Below are positions 53,787 to 64,000 of a DNA stretch of 64,000 nt, in pieces. Each line of letters opens with the position of its first letter. The stretch's first letter is position 1. The stretch is from Paramarasmius palmivorus. Lineage: Eukaryota > Basidiomycota > Agaricomycetes > Agaricales > Marasmiaceae. The stretch covers positions 186,001-250,000 of the forward strand of contig JAYKXP010000052.1 of assembly GCA_037176845.1 (NCBI GenBank), given 5' to 3'. The notes beneath the pieces were generated by a model. That model worked only from the letters and a program-made list of their open reading frames with translations, was not told the DNA's origin and did no database searches. The translations under genes were made by a program, and so were the position numbers.

Positions 53787-56628
53787 CTAAAGAGAATCCA
53801 TGAGTGATCGGGGAAAAGAAGATAAGAATAGAATATAAAACAAAGGTCAGGGAAACACAAATTTGGCAAGGACTGTATGCCTCAATCAAAGCCGGTGAAC
53901 GAGCTAACGATACCATAGTGAACTCAAAAGAGAAAAGAACACGCACAGTGGGAGGCCCAAAACGTTTGGCATGGTTGATGTTATCAAAAAAAGTCGTGTT
54001 CAGAGTAAGGAGGAGAGGCCTATTGGAGAGTAAGAAAGTGGCTGTTTTAATAACTGCTTAGAGCAGCGAAATACGACAAATACACCACCAATTTTCAAGG
54101 ACAAGGGCATGTGGTTGTAGATCATCTTAAGCGAGACGAAAGGCGGGTCAACGGGTGTGGATACCCTACAGAAGATCTGTCCAATAATTTTTGAATACAA
54201 GTACCTCGTTTGTTTAGTAACGGCACCTACTTGTAACAGGGTTGAGATTATGATTTGTTTCTGTTGAACAGTAACGTACTGTTGATCATTGAGACACATT
54301 AAGAAGGCTGCAGTAGGCTACAGTTGTTCCTCCAGGCTGGTAAAAGATCCCTATGTTCGATAACTTGAAAAGGTCACAGGAAACTGGATGTCGGGCATGC
54401 ATTGATTGACCGAAGGCGCGTTCCTAGCGGCGCGTTGATGTGGGATTCTTCCAGCGTTCGGGTGGTGCCACCAGACAAAATCAGGGTACTGGTGAACAGA
54501 GAAACAGGACAACACATCCTCATGAACTTTAGATTAGGTACCCCATCTATCAGAACTCTTTCAAAAAAACACTTTTAACTGTATCCTCACTCTGAGTTGT
54601 CCCCTTATTCTTAGACCTCTTCTACTGTTGGCTGAATTCCATTGAGATCCTAGAAACTTTATTTCAACATTTATTCAAAAACTTTGGAAAGGGTATAGCC
54701 GGTTCGTCGAAGTAGATCGCTACGTATGGATTAATAAGGACACCTTTCAACTAAGCAAATAACAAATGTCAGTTCAAACTGGCTAAACGATCCCAGAAGG
54801 AATATTCCGCAAACTGAGTTCCTGGTTACCTGCATTGTGCCTTGGATCCCTGTGGCTTCAACCTCCTCTACGCCAACCATAGTCCAAACAAATTATACAA
54901 TACTCTGACACCAGCGAAATTGGAATAGTTGAACTGTATCTTGAAGATCTGAGAGCCAAAAAGGCATAGGAATGATTGCTTGGACCTGGTATGAGCAAAT
55001 GTTAGGGTGTCCAAGGATAATTTCGTTGTTACTTACTAGACACAGTCCTCAGGGAACTTCCACTGTAAAGCTAGTAGCAAATCTGTTGTCCATGCACGAC
55101 AAAACAGTTGGACGTTGTCTGACGTTGTTGTGGAGGATCGGCTCAGAACATCTCGGAAGATGCCCTGTAAAATGTGGGCGCTTAAGCAAAGAAAGGCAGT
55201 CACGGTGATATGGTCCAAAATATAAATTGCATATCTAGACGAATATTCTTGCCTTCAACAAGTTTTAATACACTTGATAAGGGAAACAAGAGCACTAGTG
55301 TGAGCCCGAGCAGCTAGTGAAAGCGGACTTAGGCTCTAACAAAGAGTAACTAGCTGTCTATATGCTTGTTCATGGATTGTATGATCAGGCTATGATAGCT
55401 GGGGACTTAGCCATGCATGCTAGACGTGTCTGAAAACTGTAGGACTGTCTATACTAGAAGGACAGTTTTCGTGTCATCTATAGAAACGCTATGGAATTGG
55501 CTATAGACTTCTTATGAGGCTATACAACTGATCTGGAAGAGTTGTTGCGACTAGAGACCTTGAATAACGTCTGTGACCAAGGGGATTTGAACTTGGCACA
55601 GAATAGACGCATAGGTGTAGAGACACATTGTTGACTGACCAGTCTAGACGCTGGCAGGATATGATGGAAAGAGGATCTTCCACTCTAGGAGGATATTGTA
55701 ACTGAAGTATTGTGGACAGAGGGCCACCTTACTTATTGTTTTGGCACTGAGGACTGAGGGCCTCCCATTGCCACATATTGGTCATTGTTGAACTTGTTTG
55801 GAATTGATCCAGTTTGGATATTGAAGAGGCTAGCTGCACTTGGGCACTATCCTGTTGCATTTTGTTGATTTCTTTGTTCGTTGGATACGAATATACACCT
55901 TATACCTTTCTCTATACCATGCACCTTTGTTGTTCATTGGTCTAGATCGAGTACTAGAGTGTCTATAGCGATAATACATCGTTTTCTTAATCTTACTACT
56001 GTGCGGAACCTTTGCCAACGCCGAGCCATCCTCGCACAAAAGAGGTTGAGTTGTGTTTTGTTGTCTCTAGACGGCCTTACACCAATTGAACCCATTCAAC
56101 AGGGTTTGCTACCTTTCCGCTTCTTTGTTTCTCTTGCCTATTTCCCAATGGCTCGATCCTTTATAAAAATCCAGAGCAAAGCAAGGAAAGGAAGCAAGAA
56201 TGTACTCCAGCAATGTCTATCAGGCAGATTTGGCTTCTCCTTCTACCACCAGCTTCTTCGCTCCTACAATCCTATTGGTGACTTCGCATCCAATTCACAT
56301 CTCACCTTGAAATCTCCATGCACAGTGGCCCGTCTATGGCTACCTACATTGTTCAGGAATGCAAGCGGAGTCTGTTAAGGGTATTTCTTTAAACAGGAAT
56401 GCTGTATTAGGACAACGTAAGTGTTGATAAAATTGGAGTACAGTGATATACACCCTGAAAGCTTACTTGTTGTGGAAGGAATGTATACAATGCTGAAATC
56501 CGATGGTTTCCTTCACCAATCTTTCCTCTGCTGCAGAATGTTGTCCTACTGCTTGAAATCTTGCCAGTGAGCAGCGCTCTCCGGCCTCTTTTGACAAGTT
56601 ACTGACCATTGTTAATTGCAGATTACAA
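53787..56628. other. Gene-poor, repeat-derived region (2.8 kb)
   Basis: No convincing gene. From about 55280 to 56038 the sequence is similar in style to 52945-53350: a GTGTGAGCCCGAGCAGCTAG word at 55300 and an end reading GAACC...CCTCGCACA at 56038. It may be a second solo-LTR-like copy. The rest has only short frames without splice support. Confidence 0.35.
55290..56038. repeat. Solo-LTR-like sequence 2
   Basis: Its right end (GCGGAACC...CCTCGCACA) matches in pattern those at 53350 and 59795. No matching internal retrotransposon genes are in the window. The left boundary and target duplication could not be set. Confidence 0.3.
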
Positions 56629-58223
56629 ATGTCTTCCATCCCTGCAGATCGTCTCCAAATGGCCCTACAATCCAATCCACGCATTCTCCGATTCATTCAA
56701 GCCGCACTTGCTGCTTCCCCACCCACATCCCACAATTCCTTTGACGAAATTGTTGACCGGTGCAACAACGCTCTCGAAGCTTTGGAACTCTACATGACAT
56801 ACCTTCATCCTCGTCCATGTGCAGTTTCTACTATATCGTTTGCCGGCAAAACAGAGGCTGACACCTGGACTATGCTTCGAAAGTGGTTTGTCAATCTCAA
56901 CCTCTGGACACCTGCCTTTGTTACCAATGAGAGTAGGCTGGACATGCTACTGCAAACCAGAGCTTTCGATCATATTGTCCGAGCGATCTTCAATCTCATT
57001 CATGTCTTCATATACTACTACCCATATTCCATCATCACCCGGCGCATTTTTGAGGACCAGCTGCTTCCAAAAATGTGCATTCTTACTCTGTACACTGCCC
57101 TCACCTTAGAGAATGTATCCTTGCACCCCGTTGCAAGCGTCATGGCACACGAAAGATGGGGTAGAGACGTCTTCAAAGGTGAGCACAACAAGACCTTACT
57201 GGAGGAGATATTCAGTCGATATTGCGATATAGATTTTGTGACCATAACAGTAAATCAATTCATCCATACTGTTGAGAGGAAGGCAGCTGTTCAAAGGGCT
57301 GCCGCCCTTCATGCCCTAGTAACCATCATCATCCAGCTCATTCCTCTGAAAGTCAACGTGATCATGGCCCAAAACACAGCTTGGTGGTTTGGTCGATACA
57401 TTGCTTGTTTTATGCAGCAGATATGCAGCTACGCTAGGCGTCTTCCGAACAAACGGAGCGGTGTGGATATTGCATCAGTTGGAAGGCTGTTGACTGTCTG
57501 CTTTTGGTACCTAAACACCGTCACCCAGAAGACATATAGCAGTGGATGGGTCCTGAATGCACTGGATGCCAGTATGCTTTGAGCAGTGCTGGACATTCCG
57601 AAGTTCATAGAGGTGGAAGATGCTTATACCTTACGCAGTGCCTATGTAAAATATGGGCTTGATCTTGCAGAGGACTGTGGACACCTGCTCTCTTCCCTGA
57701 TTCTCCATCTTCTTACTCCTTCCGTTCTTCGTTCTGTGAAAGGAACACTGCATAAATGGACACCCCTAGATATGTCCGCTATACTGGGATGGGATGACTG
57801 ATCGGAAGAAGTTACTCAGGTCTACAAAGTGTACTTCGCGTACAAGTTCAAGGATTACAGGGGCGTGTGTCAAAGGATGTGTTGTTACGAAGAGGTGAGG
57901 GATTGCTGTATTCTGTAGTGTTTCTGTTTAACCCATATACTCAGTGCACGATCCAACATACCGGAAGTGTCACTGGTGAACTTGCTTCAAGTGAACAAGC
58001 CCTCTCTCTACCTGTGACTCAGGATCAGCAAACTTCTATGCTTGGCAGTCTAGCTCAACAGTCTTCTTCGTCACAAGCTGTTTCTGCAGAAGCCACATTA
58101 ACACAGAATGTGATTCCACAGCAATGCCGAGAATGTTCCAGGTGTTGTTCAATGGTCTATTGCTCTAAGGACTGTCAACGAGCACACTGGAAACCACTAG
58201 ATGTGGTGATACATTTACAATAG
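56629..58223 (+). pseudogene. MYND-finger family protein with two in-frame TGA codons
   Basis: Reads MSSIPADRLQMALQSNPRIL, DEIVDRCNNALEALELYMTY, MLLQTRAFDHIVRAIFNLIH, ALHALVTIIIQLIPLKVNV and SGWVLNALDASML, then TGA (57580), AVLDIPKFIEVEDAYTLRSA to GWDD, TGA (57799), SEEVTQVYKVYFAYKFKDYR. After an intron (GTGAGG...ACTCAG, ending at 57951) the frame ends in a MYND zinc finger: QQCRECSRCCSMVYCSKDCQ, RAHWK. The finger lacks its last His/Cys pair: the frame reads LDVVIHLQ and stops at 58223, shortly before dispersed-repeat sequence. Agaricomycetes carry dozens of such MYND proteins. This copy looks inactivated by two stops and a truncated finger. Confidence 0.65.
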
Positions 58224-58460
58224 TGGTGGACAGTTATCAGCACAGGATTTGCAAAGCTACAGGATAAGCACCTTTGCAAATGTAGAGGATAAGTTATCAA
58301 GGTAAACAAGAGGTACTGTCCGCTTTGGGTGTTTCTAAATAGGGAAGTGGATTCCCACCCCTTCTGGAAAGGAAACAGGCCGCTTTTTTGAGATCTGGAG
58401 ATATTCCCACACCGCTTTTGGCATCCCAAAATGGAAGGTACTCTTTCCATGATGTAACAG

Positions 58461-59324
58461 TGCGCTTTTTGGGCGCTTTTTTGGCGGAAAAATTATTCCC
58501 ACACCTCCTGACATCATCTGGGTGCCTCCCTACTCCGCTTTTGGCTTCCCAAAATGGAAGGTGGCCTTACCTCATCATTTTTCACCTGGAATCAATGCAT
58601 TGGGGGGCTATAAAAATCGCATTTTTGAGGGAATATGTTAACTATGAGCATAAAACTTGTCAGATACATATCTCAAGCTACAGTGATTGGATTCCTTTCA
58701 ACACTGGACATATTCTTAACTGATTTTTTACCCTGAATTCGATTTTGAGGTTCCCCAAGTCCCCAGATCACTCCTTGCAATACTACATCCATATTACATG
58801 TTTTCTGTAATTGTCCAAGAATTGATGCATCTGGCATAAGGATTCCTGTCATGGGGTTCATGGAGGCAATTGACATTCCTGTTCTATGCATAGTGAACGG
58901 TCTCTCATTCACTTTTGGTGATTTTAGGAGCATTCCCCATGCTCCAGTACAAAAAAACCCCTAAAAATGCGATTTTTTATGTATTTTTTATGTAGCAACA
59001 TACAGATGTATTCAAAAAATGTCCTTTCATGGTAGGAAAGTGTATTTTGGGTGCCTGAACTCGATTCTGAACTCCCCTTGGTGCTGGGATGCTTCCCTGA
59101 GGTGCTATTCATGTACTACTGCCTGTGTTACATAACTGTACAATACATTGGATTAAACAAGGTGTTGCACATACAGGAGTGCTTGGGCAAGTATATATTC
59201 ATCTATACACCATAGAGTGGGTTATAAACAAGAATTAGCCCATCCCATTCATTCCCTGTGGTGTAGCATTATTAATGTCCAAAAAAAGCGAATTTAGCTG
59301 TAATAAATCTAGAAAAATAGGCAG
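58461..59324. repeat. Dispersed repeat, copy B
   Basis: 58461-58640 matches 40318-40500 in direct orientation; 58665-59324 matches 40842-41492 in inverted orientation. A related shorter motif (CGCTTTTTTGAGATCTGGAG, then CCACACCGCTTTTGGC) precedes it at 58380-58440. The outer end reads TAGGCAG, mirrored by CTGCCTA at 40842 in copy A, which suggests a true element end. Confidence 0.7.
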
Positions 59325-59329
59325 ACAAG

Positions 59330-59795
59330 AGCTTGAGTCGAGTTTGATAGAGACCAAGTGTATTGGCTTGTAATCTGTTGCATTTGGCATTGGTTGCGTT
59401 GCATCTTTTATTAGAGATTGAACCTCGTACTAGATCGTCAGTTAAAGACCTTCTAGAAGCTTTTGACTATTTGTGTTAAGAGCTTTGTGACGTAGAGAGG
59501 CCCAGATCGACCATTGGAGAGTCGGTTGGATTCCTGCTTGCGCACACGTCGTTGATTCAGTTCTAGTAAGGACAATCCACTCAAGGCAGTATTAGGTCGC
59601 ACCCAAGAAAGCTAGTATTAGCCCTTGGCGTTGTTCATATAGCTTGTATAAGCCCAAACCCACACATACATACCCTATTAAAAGGTGTATCATAACCTGC
59701 TCTAGTCTACTAGAAGCGTATTATCACTTGAACTATTAGTTTTGTGTGCGATTCTAAGCACGGCAACTCTGATCACGTCGAACCACACTTGCACA
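59330..59795. repeat. Solo-LTR-like sequence 3
   Basis: Ends CGAACCACACTTGCACA at 59795, like 53350 and 56038. It starts immediately beside copy B of the dispersed repeat. The target duplication is not resolved. Confidence 0.3.
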
Positions 59796-60268
59796 CACTG
59801 TCCACAGTAGTGCTAGACCTACTATTAGCATCTATTACCTGGTTACTTTCGTACCAGGTTTAGTGGTCATTACCGGTACCCATTGCGACTTGGAATGAAT
59901 AAGATTGGCGTGCTTGAAGTTGATACATGAATCACAGGTTACGAGGTACTCAATACAGACTGCACCTGATTTCCCGTCTCCTTCTCGAAAACACTCCTCG
60001 CTCGCTGACTACTCCATGCCAATACCATACGAGCCACAGTGAGAGATTGAAAATAGTGAAGAGCATATTCACTGGAGGAGATTGATGAGAGGAATTTCAA
60101 AGTAATCATTGGCAAAAATACTCACAGGCAACGATGGTGTCGATGACCTTGGTCATGGACGACATAAAGACTCCATCCTTCCATCTCTGGTCGGTTGGAA
60201 ATCTCACCTCTCGCACTGCTGTTGGTGGAAATGGTAGTTGAGGGGCCAACAGAGATGGAACCATTGTC
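59796..60268. other. Intergenic, nothing recognised
   Basis: About 470 bp with no supported gene and no clear repeat. Confidence 0.35.
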
Positions 60269-60852
60269 TCAAACAGAGAAGTGATTAGGCGCAGGACAAT
60301 GATGCCGAGGTCGAAACCGTGGATAGGCTGTCAGGATTTCGCTGTGCACTAGAGCTGCTTTGGCCAGTGACACGGCTGAATACATGTGGGCATCAAGCAC
60401 CTCTTGTCCCGTTTGGTGCTGCAAGTCTTGCCCTATGATGCTTGATGCACAATTTGCACCAAATTTTCCACGTGTCCTCAAGGGTGTTGGCATACTGCAG
60501 CTTGCAGTTGTCATCTGGAACTGTTCCTTTGGGGAACTGTGATTGAATGGCCCTAGATAAAAGAATTTCAGTGTTGCATTTGTCAGAGAGAAGTATACAG
60601 AAATTCAACATACCGGCTGTCATGATATATGCCTGGTGTGAGGTGAGGATTCTCTGTCTCAATGGTGAAGAGAAGGTACCTTTGATGTTCGGCCTGGTAC
60701 AACAGGATCGGTTGGTGGATTTCGGAAAAAATGTTGGGTTCACAGGTATAGGTGCTATATTCTGGAGCTATACATAGATGATTAGCAGCCTCACATAGCT
60801 TGGTGATGTTCCATCCGAAAGGAACATTGTCGTCATCGTCGTCGTTGGACAT
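60269..60852 (-). CDS. Hypothetical protein, possibly broken
   Basis: Starts MSNDDDDDNVPFGWNITKLC at 60852 and reads EANHLCIAPEYSTYTCEPNI, EIHQPILLYQAEHQRYLLFT and PHLTPGIYHDSR. A 60-nt intron with a GTATGT donor near 60615 leads to AIQSQFPKGTVPDDNCKLQY, ANTLEDTWKIWCKLC. After that, coding-like sequence continues in another frame (SIIGQDLQHQTGQEVLDAHM, YSAVSLAKAALVHSEILTAY) to 60269. Either a frameshift or an unseen intron lies near 60430-60460. No family is recognised. Multicopy proteins of this length are frequent in such repeat-rich regions. Confidence 0.35.
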
Positions 60853-61407
60853 AGAAAAGTGATGGTTGTGACGCTATGTAATAGGTGTGACATCCCGTAA
60901 CTTATTTCCGAACCACCATCAGGTGTATCTTTCAGAGGTATCCCTGGCTTGGAATCCATCCTTCGTCTCATATTTCTGCATGATCCAGTCATGAGTACAT
61001 TCTAATGACTGGGAATAGAGGGAATTTGACCAGGGGGAAGAGACTGAACAGCTGTAGGTGGGTGGTTTTCCCCTGTCTTGGCGATGAGACTGTCAATGGA
61101 TCTGAAGCGGAATTTCAAAATGCCGTTGAAGTGAGATCTGAAGACACAAACTGGCGTTCAAGGTGCTTGAGTTTAGGATTCAAAGCAGGCATATTTGACT
61201 GGGCATGTTGGAGATCATAGGTACACTCATTCCACGCATATGGGTCCCATAACAATTGCTGAAGACGCGTTTCCTAGCCAGTAGCAGGTCAATATTTGAA
61301 ATGCCAATCTGTATCCGAATGGGTACACGACCCCAGTCCTTGTGGAGGGCTGGCTCACGATCCAAAATTGTTAAACTGTGAATTGGATCCTGTCTTCCGG
61401 TACTACC

Positions 61408-63040
61408 ATGTCTGCTCCAGCACCATCTCTACTGCCCACACCAGCTCCTGTCATGGATGCACTGCCGTCTCTTACCAATGACCATAATGGTCAGTCAGCA
61501 CTTCCACCTCCTGCAACGTCGTCGGCCTCCAATAATCAGTCAACGCCAACAACACCAGGAGCGACACCAACATCCATTCCTCCTCAGCCAACAGTGACCA
61601 CATCCACCTCGTTGACCCCTGCGACGTCAGTCCCTGATCCAGCGTCTAGTGTTGATCAAGAGTCTGCTGGAGTACCCAACGAACTCCCAGGAACTGATGG
61701 TGAGGACGACGAAGATGGCGACACAAAAAAAACACGCGGCAAACCGAGCCATTTTTCAGGTGCATGTCTGGCTGCTATGAAGAAAGGCCTCACGTGTTAT
61801 ATGGAGCTGCCATCTAAATGAGAAAAGACTCAGTTTTGGGCAGAGATCTTGGCAGAGTTTCCTTTGTCTCAGTACCCCATTCCTTGTTCGTGTTTGGCCA
61901 GAAGGGAAGAGTTCGTGGAAAAGACACCTGCACAGGTAAAGGCCTTGACGCAGCGGCAGAAAAACACATACATGCGCTCAATGAGGACCGCTTCCGCAAC
62001 CAACAAGGAATTGTATTTGCAGGTATGACTTTTGTTTTGTTTGGACCATGCCTGGCAGACTGAGAGCTTTTCTTTCTAGATGGTTAAGGACTGGATTTTG
62101 TGGCAGCAGAATGTTGCGAGGAAGTCTGAGGGAGGAACGACTGCTGCTCTCTTCAAGGTGGAGTTGGAGAAAAAGAAGAAACAGATCAAACCACAGTTCA
62201 ACCATTTCGTTATGAAGCATCCGGAATATCGAGATGCTGTGGTCGGCCGTTCATCTGAGACCGGTAGACTTGACTGTTTACCTTCAAGAGCACAGGCAGT
62301 CAAGGATCTGTTGGAGGAACTGCTGGCTGAGGATGTTGACTCTTTGAAAGGAGAGTACAATGAGTTTTTGGAGGCCTTGGATGAAGGTGATAATGAGGAC
62401 AAGGGAGAAATCCCTGCCGACATTTCAGCACAACAGGGGTAAGATTATATCCTCCAGATTTTTGTGTTCATTGCTGACATTCCTCAAAATAATAGTCAAC
62501 ATAAAAACTTCGGAAGCATGGCTCAAGACATACTGAATATCTGGCGAAAGTTGACTGGTTTGAATTTGGTCTTGCTAGCAGGGGAATGTATCGACGGTGA
62601 TGCAGATTACGACTCTTGCGTGTAAGTGGTCTTGAGTTTGGAATGCAGATCTTGACTGATTGTTGTGTGACAGCATATTTTCAAAGCTGGATGGCTGCCC
62701 TGACATGGATGCTGGGGCCGGTGTCGACTTCAATCGCTTTTCCAACATGTTCCTCCATTGGCTGAAAGATATCTATACGAAGACACATCCAGACGCGAAA
62801 AAGCCAGACCGTGAAGCCTCTAATGCCCCTTCCTTATCCTCCACTACAACGCCTACGTCAACCCCTGCACTTAGCCACAGACCCATGACCTCAATCAACA
62901 AATCAAATGCAGCCCCGGAGAAGAGTGCATCATGCCAAGTGCCTGCTCCTCTGGGCAACCAGAGTAAACAAAGGTCTAGAACGACCAAGAAGGCCGTGAG
63001 AAGGGATAATTGGACCTCCAGTGAGGATACCTCAGAGTAG
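61408..63040 (+). pseudogene. Transposon-associated Agaricomycete family protein with one TGA
   Basis: Start 61408 (MSAPAPSLLPTPAPVMDALP), a Pro/Thr/Ser-rich N-terminus, then GKPSHFSGACLAAMKKG, an in-frame TGA at 61819, EKTQFWAEILAEFPLSQYPI, FVEKTPAQVKALTQRQKNTY, and after an intron MVKDWILWQQNVARKSEGGT, GSMAQDILNIWRKLTGLNLV and GAGVDFNRFSNMFLHWLKDI. 'GKPSHF...FW...F...W' is the pattern of a family seen many times in mushroom genomes next to transposons; its function is unknown. The final SSEDTSE is followed by a TAG that is also the first three bases of the putative hAT end at 63038, so the native C-terminus may be missing. Confidence 0.55.
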
Positions 63041-64000
63041 GGCTGAGTCAAAAATTCCTCTCAAATATTTTACCTGGTAATTTACCGCAGCCGCCAAAAG
63101 CCCCAGTATTTTTACGGGTAATTTACAGTAAATTACATGTCGTAATACACGTGATAGCTAAAATTGGCAGGGACAGCTGTCCCCGCCGTACTTTTTCAGT
63201 GCGAGTGCGAGTGGGATGAGCAAGACATAGAACTGAATTAGCAAATACTCTAATGTAGGTTAACATGAGGAATTAGTCTACCATTGTAAATTAGCCATAG
63301 CTTTAGCATAATCAGTATCTGGGACACCGTAAAGATTACTTGCTTGCGAGCTCAAGGCTGCGGACGGAATGTTGGATCCTGCCATCTCGGTCAACTGGAC
63401 AAGCTCTGCGTCAGACAGGAGCGACGCTATTTCGAACGCGTCAACGTTGATGAATCGGGATGCTGAGAGAATGGGCCGCGTCGGAGGGGATATGATGTCG
63501 TCTTCATCTTCATCAAGCCAGCCGTCGTCGTTGTTGTCATTTTCATCCTCAGCTTGTTTTCGAGCCTCTTCTTTTTGCATGTGCCAAAAGTGTTTATACT
63601 TCTCCGCTTTAGCGTCTGGTTTTGAACGAGATTCCTAACAACCAGACAAGAAAATGGTTCACATGAAGACAGGACATTAGGACCGGCGAGATGCACCATG
63701 ATTTCCTGAGTTCTGTAGTATTGGTTGACCATAGCCTTGGAACTCATGGCACCAACACTGAGTTTAGAGGCGAGGGGGCCTGTCATCTGAGTGAAAACAG
63801 AGGCTGTGTGCTCTTCTGCCATCGAATTGACCCGAATTGAGAACAGCTTGATGGCGAGATACTAGAAGAGAGATAAGTTCCGTGCTTTGCGTAATAGAAG
63901 CGAGATTACTTACAGGAAGAATCTGAGAGTCCTCCGGTAGTGCGCACTCCCTTGCTGTTTTATCCCACCATGCAATGAGGTTACGTGTTGAAGGATCCTT
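63038..64000. mobile_element. Left part of a hAT-type element, runs off the window
   Basis: TAGGGCTGAG at 63038 resembles the TAGGGATG end of the hAT insertion at 40037. The next 150 bp are rich in ATTTTACC/TTTACGGG/AATTTAC words (63060-63140), like subterminal binding repeats. The transposase gene on the minus strand ends 240 bp inside. The candidate left duplication is CCTCAGAG (63030-63037). The right end lies beyond 64000. Confidence 0.5.
63278..64000 (-). CDS. hAT-family transposase, C-terminal part (5' truncated by window)
   Basis: Three exons in the window: 63914-64000 (KDPSTRNLIAWWDKTAREC, then ALPEDSQILP), 63697-63861 (YLAIKLFSIRVNSMAEEHTA, SVFTQMTGPLASKLSVGAMS) and 63278-63634 (ESRSKPDAKAEKYKHFWHMQ, acidic DDGWLDEDEDDI, end AKAMANLQW). 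'WW...LP.LA.KLFSI..NSM.EE..AS.F' is the hAT dimerisation region as found in mushroom genomes. The DDE catalytic part and the BED finger would lie beyond 64000. Introns have normal GTAAGT/GTGCAT donors and no stop is seen, so the element could be recent. Confidence 0.65.

Noticed and set aside
55560..55620. GTTCAAATCCCC on the minus strand, looking like a tRNA T-loop (B box)
   Set aside because: The T-stem does not close with a 7-nt loop and no A box, anticodon stem or acceptor stem could be formed around it.

Overview
The window is from a filamentous basidiomycete, most likely an Agaricomycete. Genes are broken by many short introns (mostly 48-60 nt, with CTNAY-like branch points). Several gene families are typical of that class: an mpaB/Lcp-type oxygenase, an expanded P-loop family, MYND-finger and F-box-like families, and DUF6589 transposon proteins. 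I saw no rRNA, no convincing tRNA and no CRISPR array, as expected for a nuclear fungal contig. The genus cannot be told from the sequence. All gene models were spliced by eye from reading frames, splice signals and family similarity. Exact exon ends and starts are therefore predictions.

Left two-thirds (1 to about 37.7 kb): dense, mostly intact housekeeping and secretory genes. In order: the 3' end of an unidentified gene (+); an aldo/keto reductase (-) with one frameshift; a small unknown protein (+); the replication-fork AAA+ ATPase Mgs1/WRNIP1 (+); the RNA cytidine acetyltransferase Kre33/NAT10 (-); an F-box/ankyrin-like protein (+); a secreted carboxymuconolactone-decarboxylase-like protein (-); a GH16 glucanase (-); an mpaB-type oxygenase (+); a single-pass membrane protein (+); a secreted pepsin-type protease (+); a GCFC/PAXBP1-type splicing factor (-); an Agaricomycete P-loop family protein (+); 3-hydroxyacyl-CoA dehydratase (+); a Yap-like bZIP factor (-); a large coiled-coil membrane protein (+); a Psr1-type phosphatase (-); a mitochondrial cysteine-synthase-type enzyme (-); RNA polymerase I subunit RPA43 (-); and the TIM23 motor subunit PAM16 (+). 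Several neighbours are divergent and share promoters of about 100 bp.

Right third (about 37.7 to 64 kb): a repeat-rich accessory region. An F-box-like gene is split by an 8.3-kb hAT-type insertion (40037-48331) with 13-bp TAGGG... ends and an 8-bp target duplication. Nested inside it is a 6.3-kb element with 121-bp inverted repeats (41746-48041). That inner element carries two convergent genes: a DUF6589-type putative transposase, broken by four TGA codons, and a RecQ-like SF2 helicase whose C-terminus is a bromodomain. I consider this helicase-bromodomain transposon the most interesting object in the window. To its right lie further decayed multicopy-family genes (F-box-like, MYND, a transposon-associated family), solo-LTR-like sequences, a repeat shared with the nested insertion, and the edge of a second hAT element whose transposase runs off the window. 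In this region all eight interpreted in-frame stops are TGA, which suggests decay by CGA-to-TGA change of methylated CpG.
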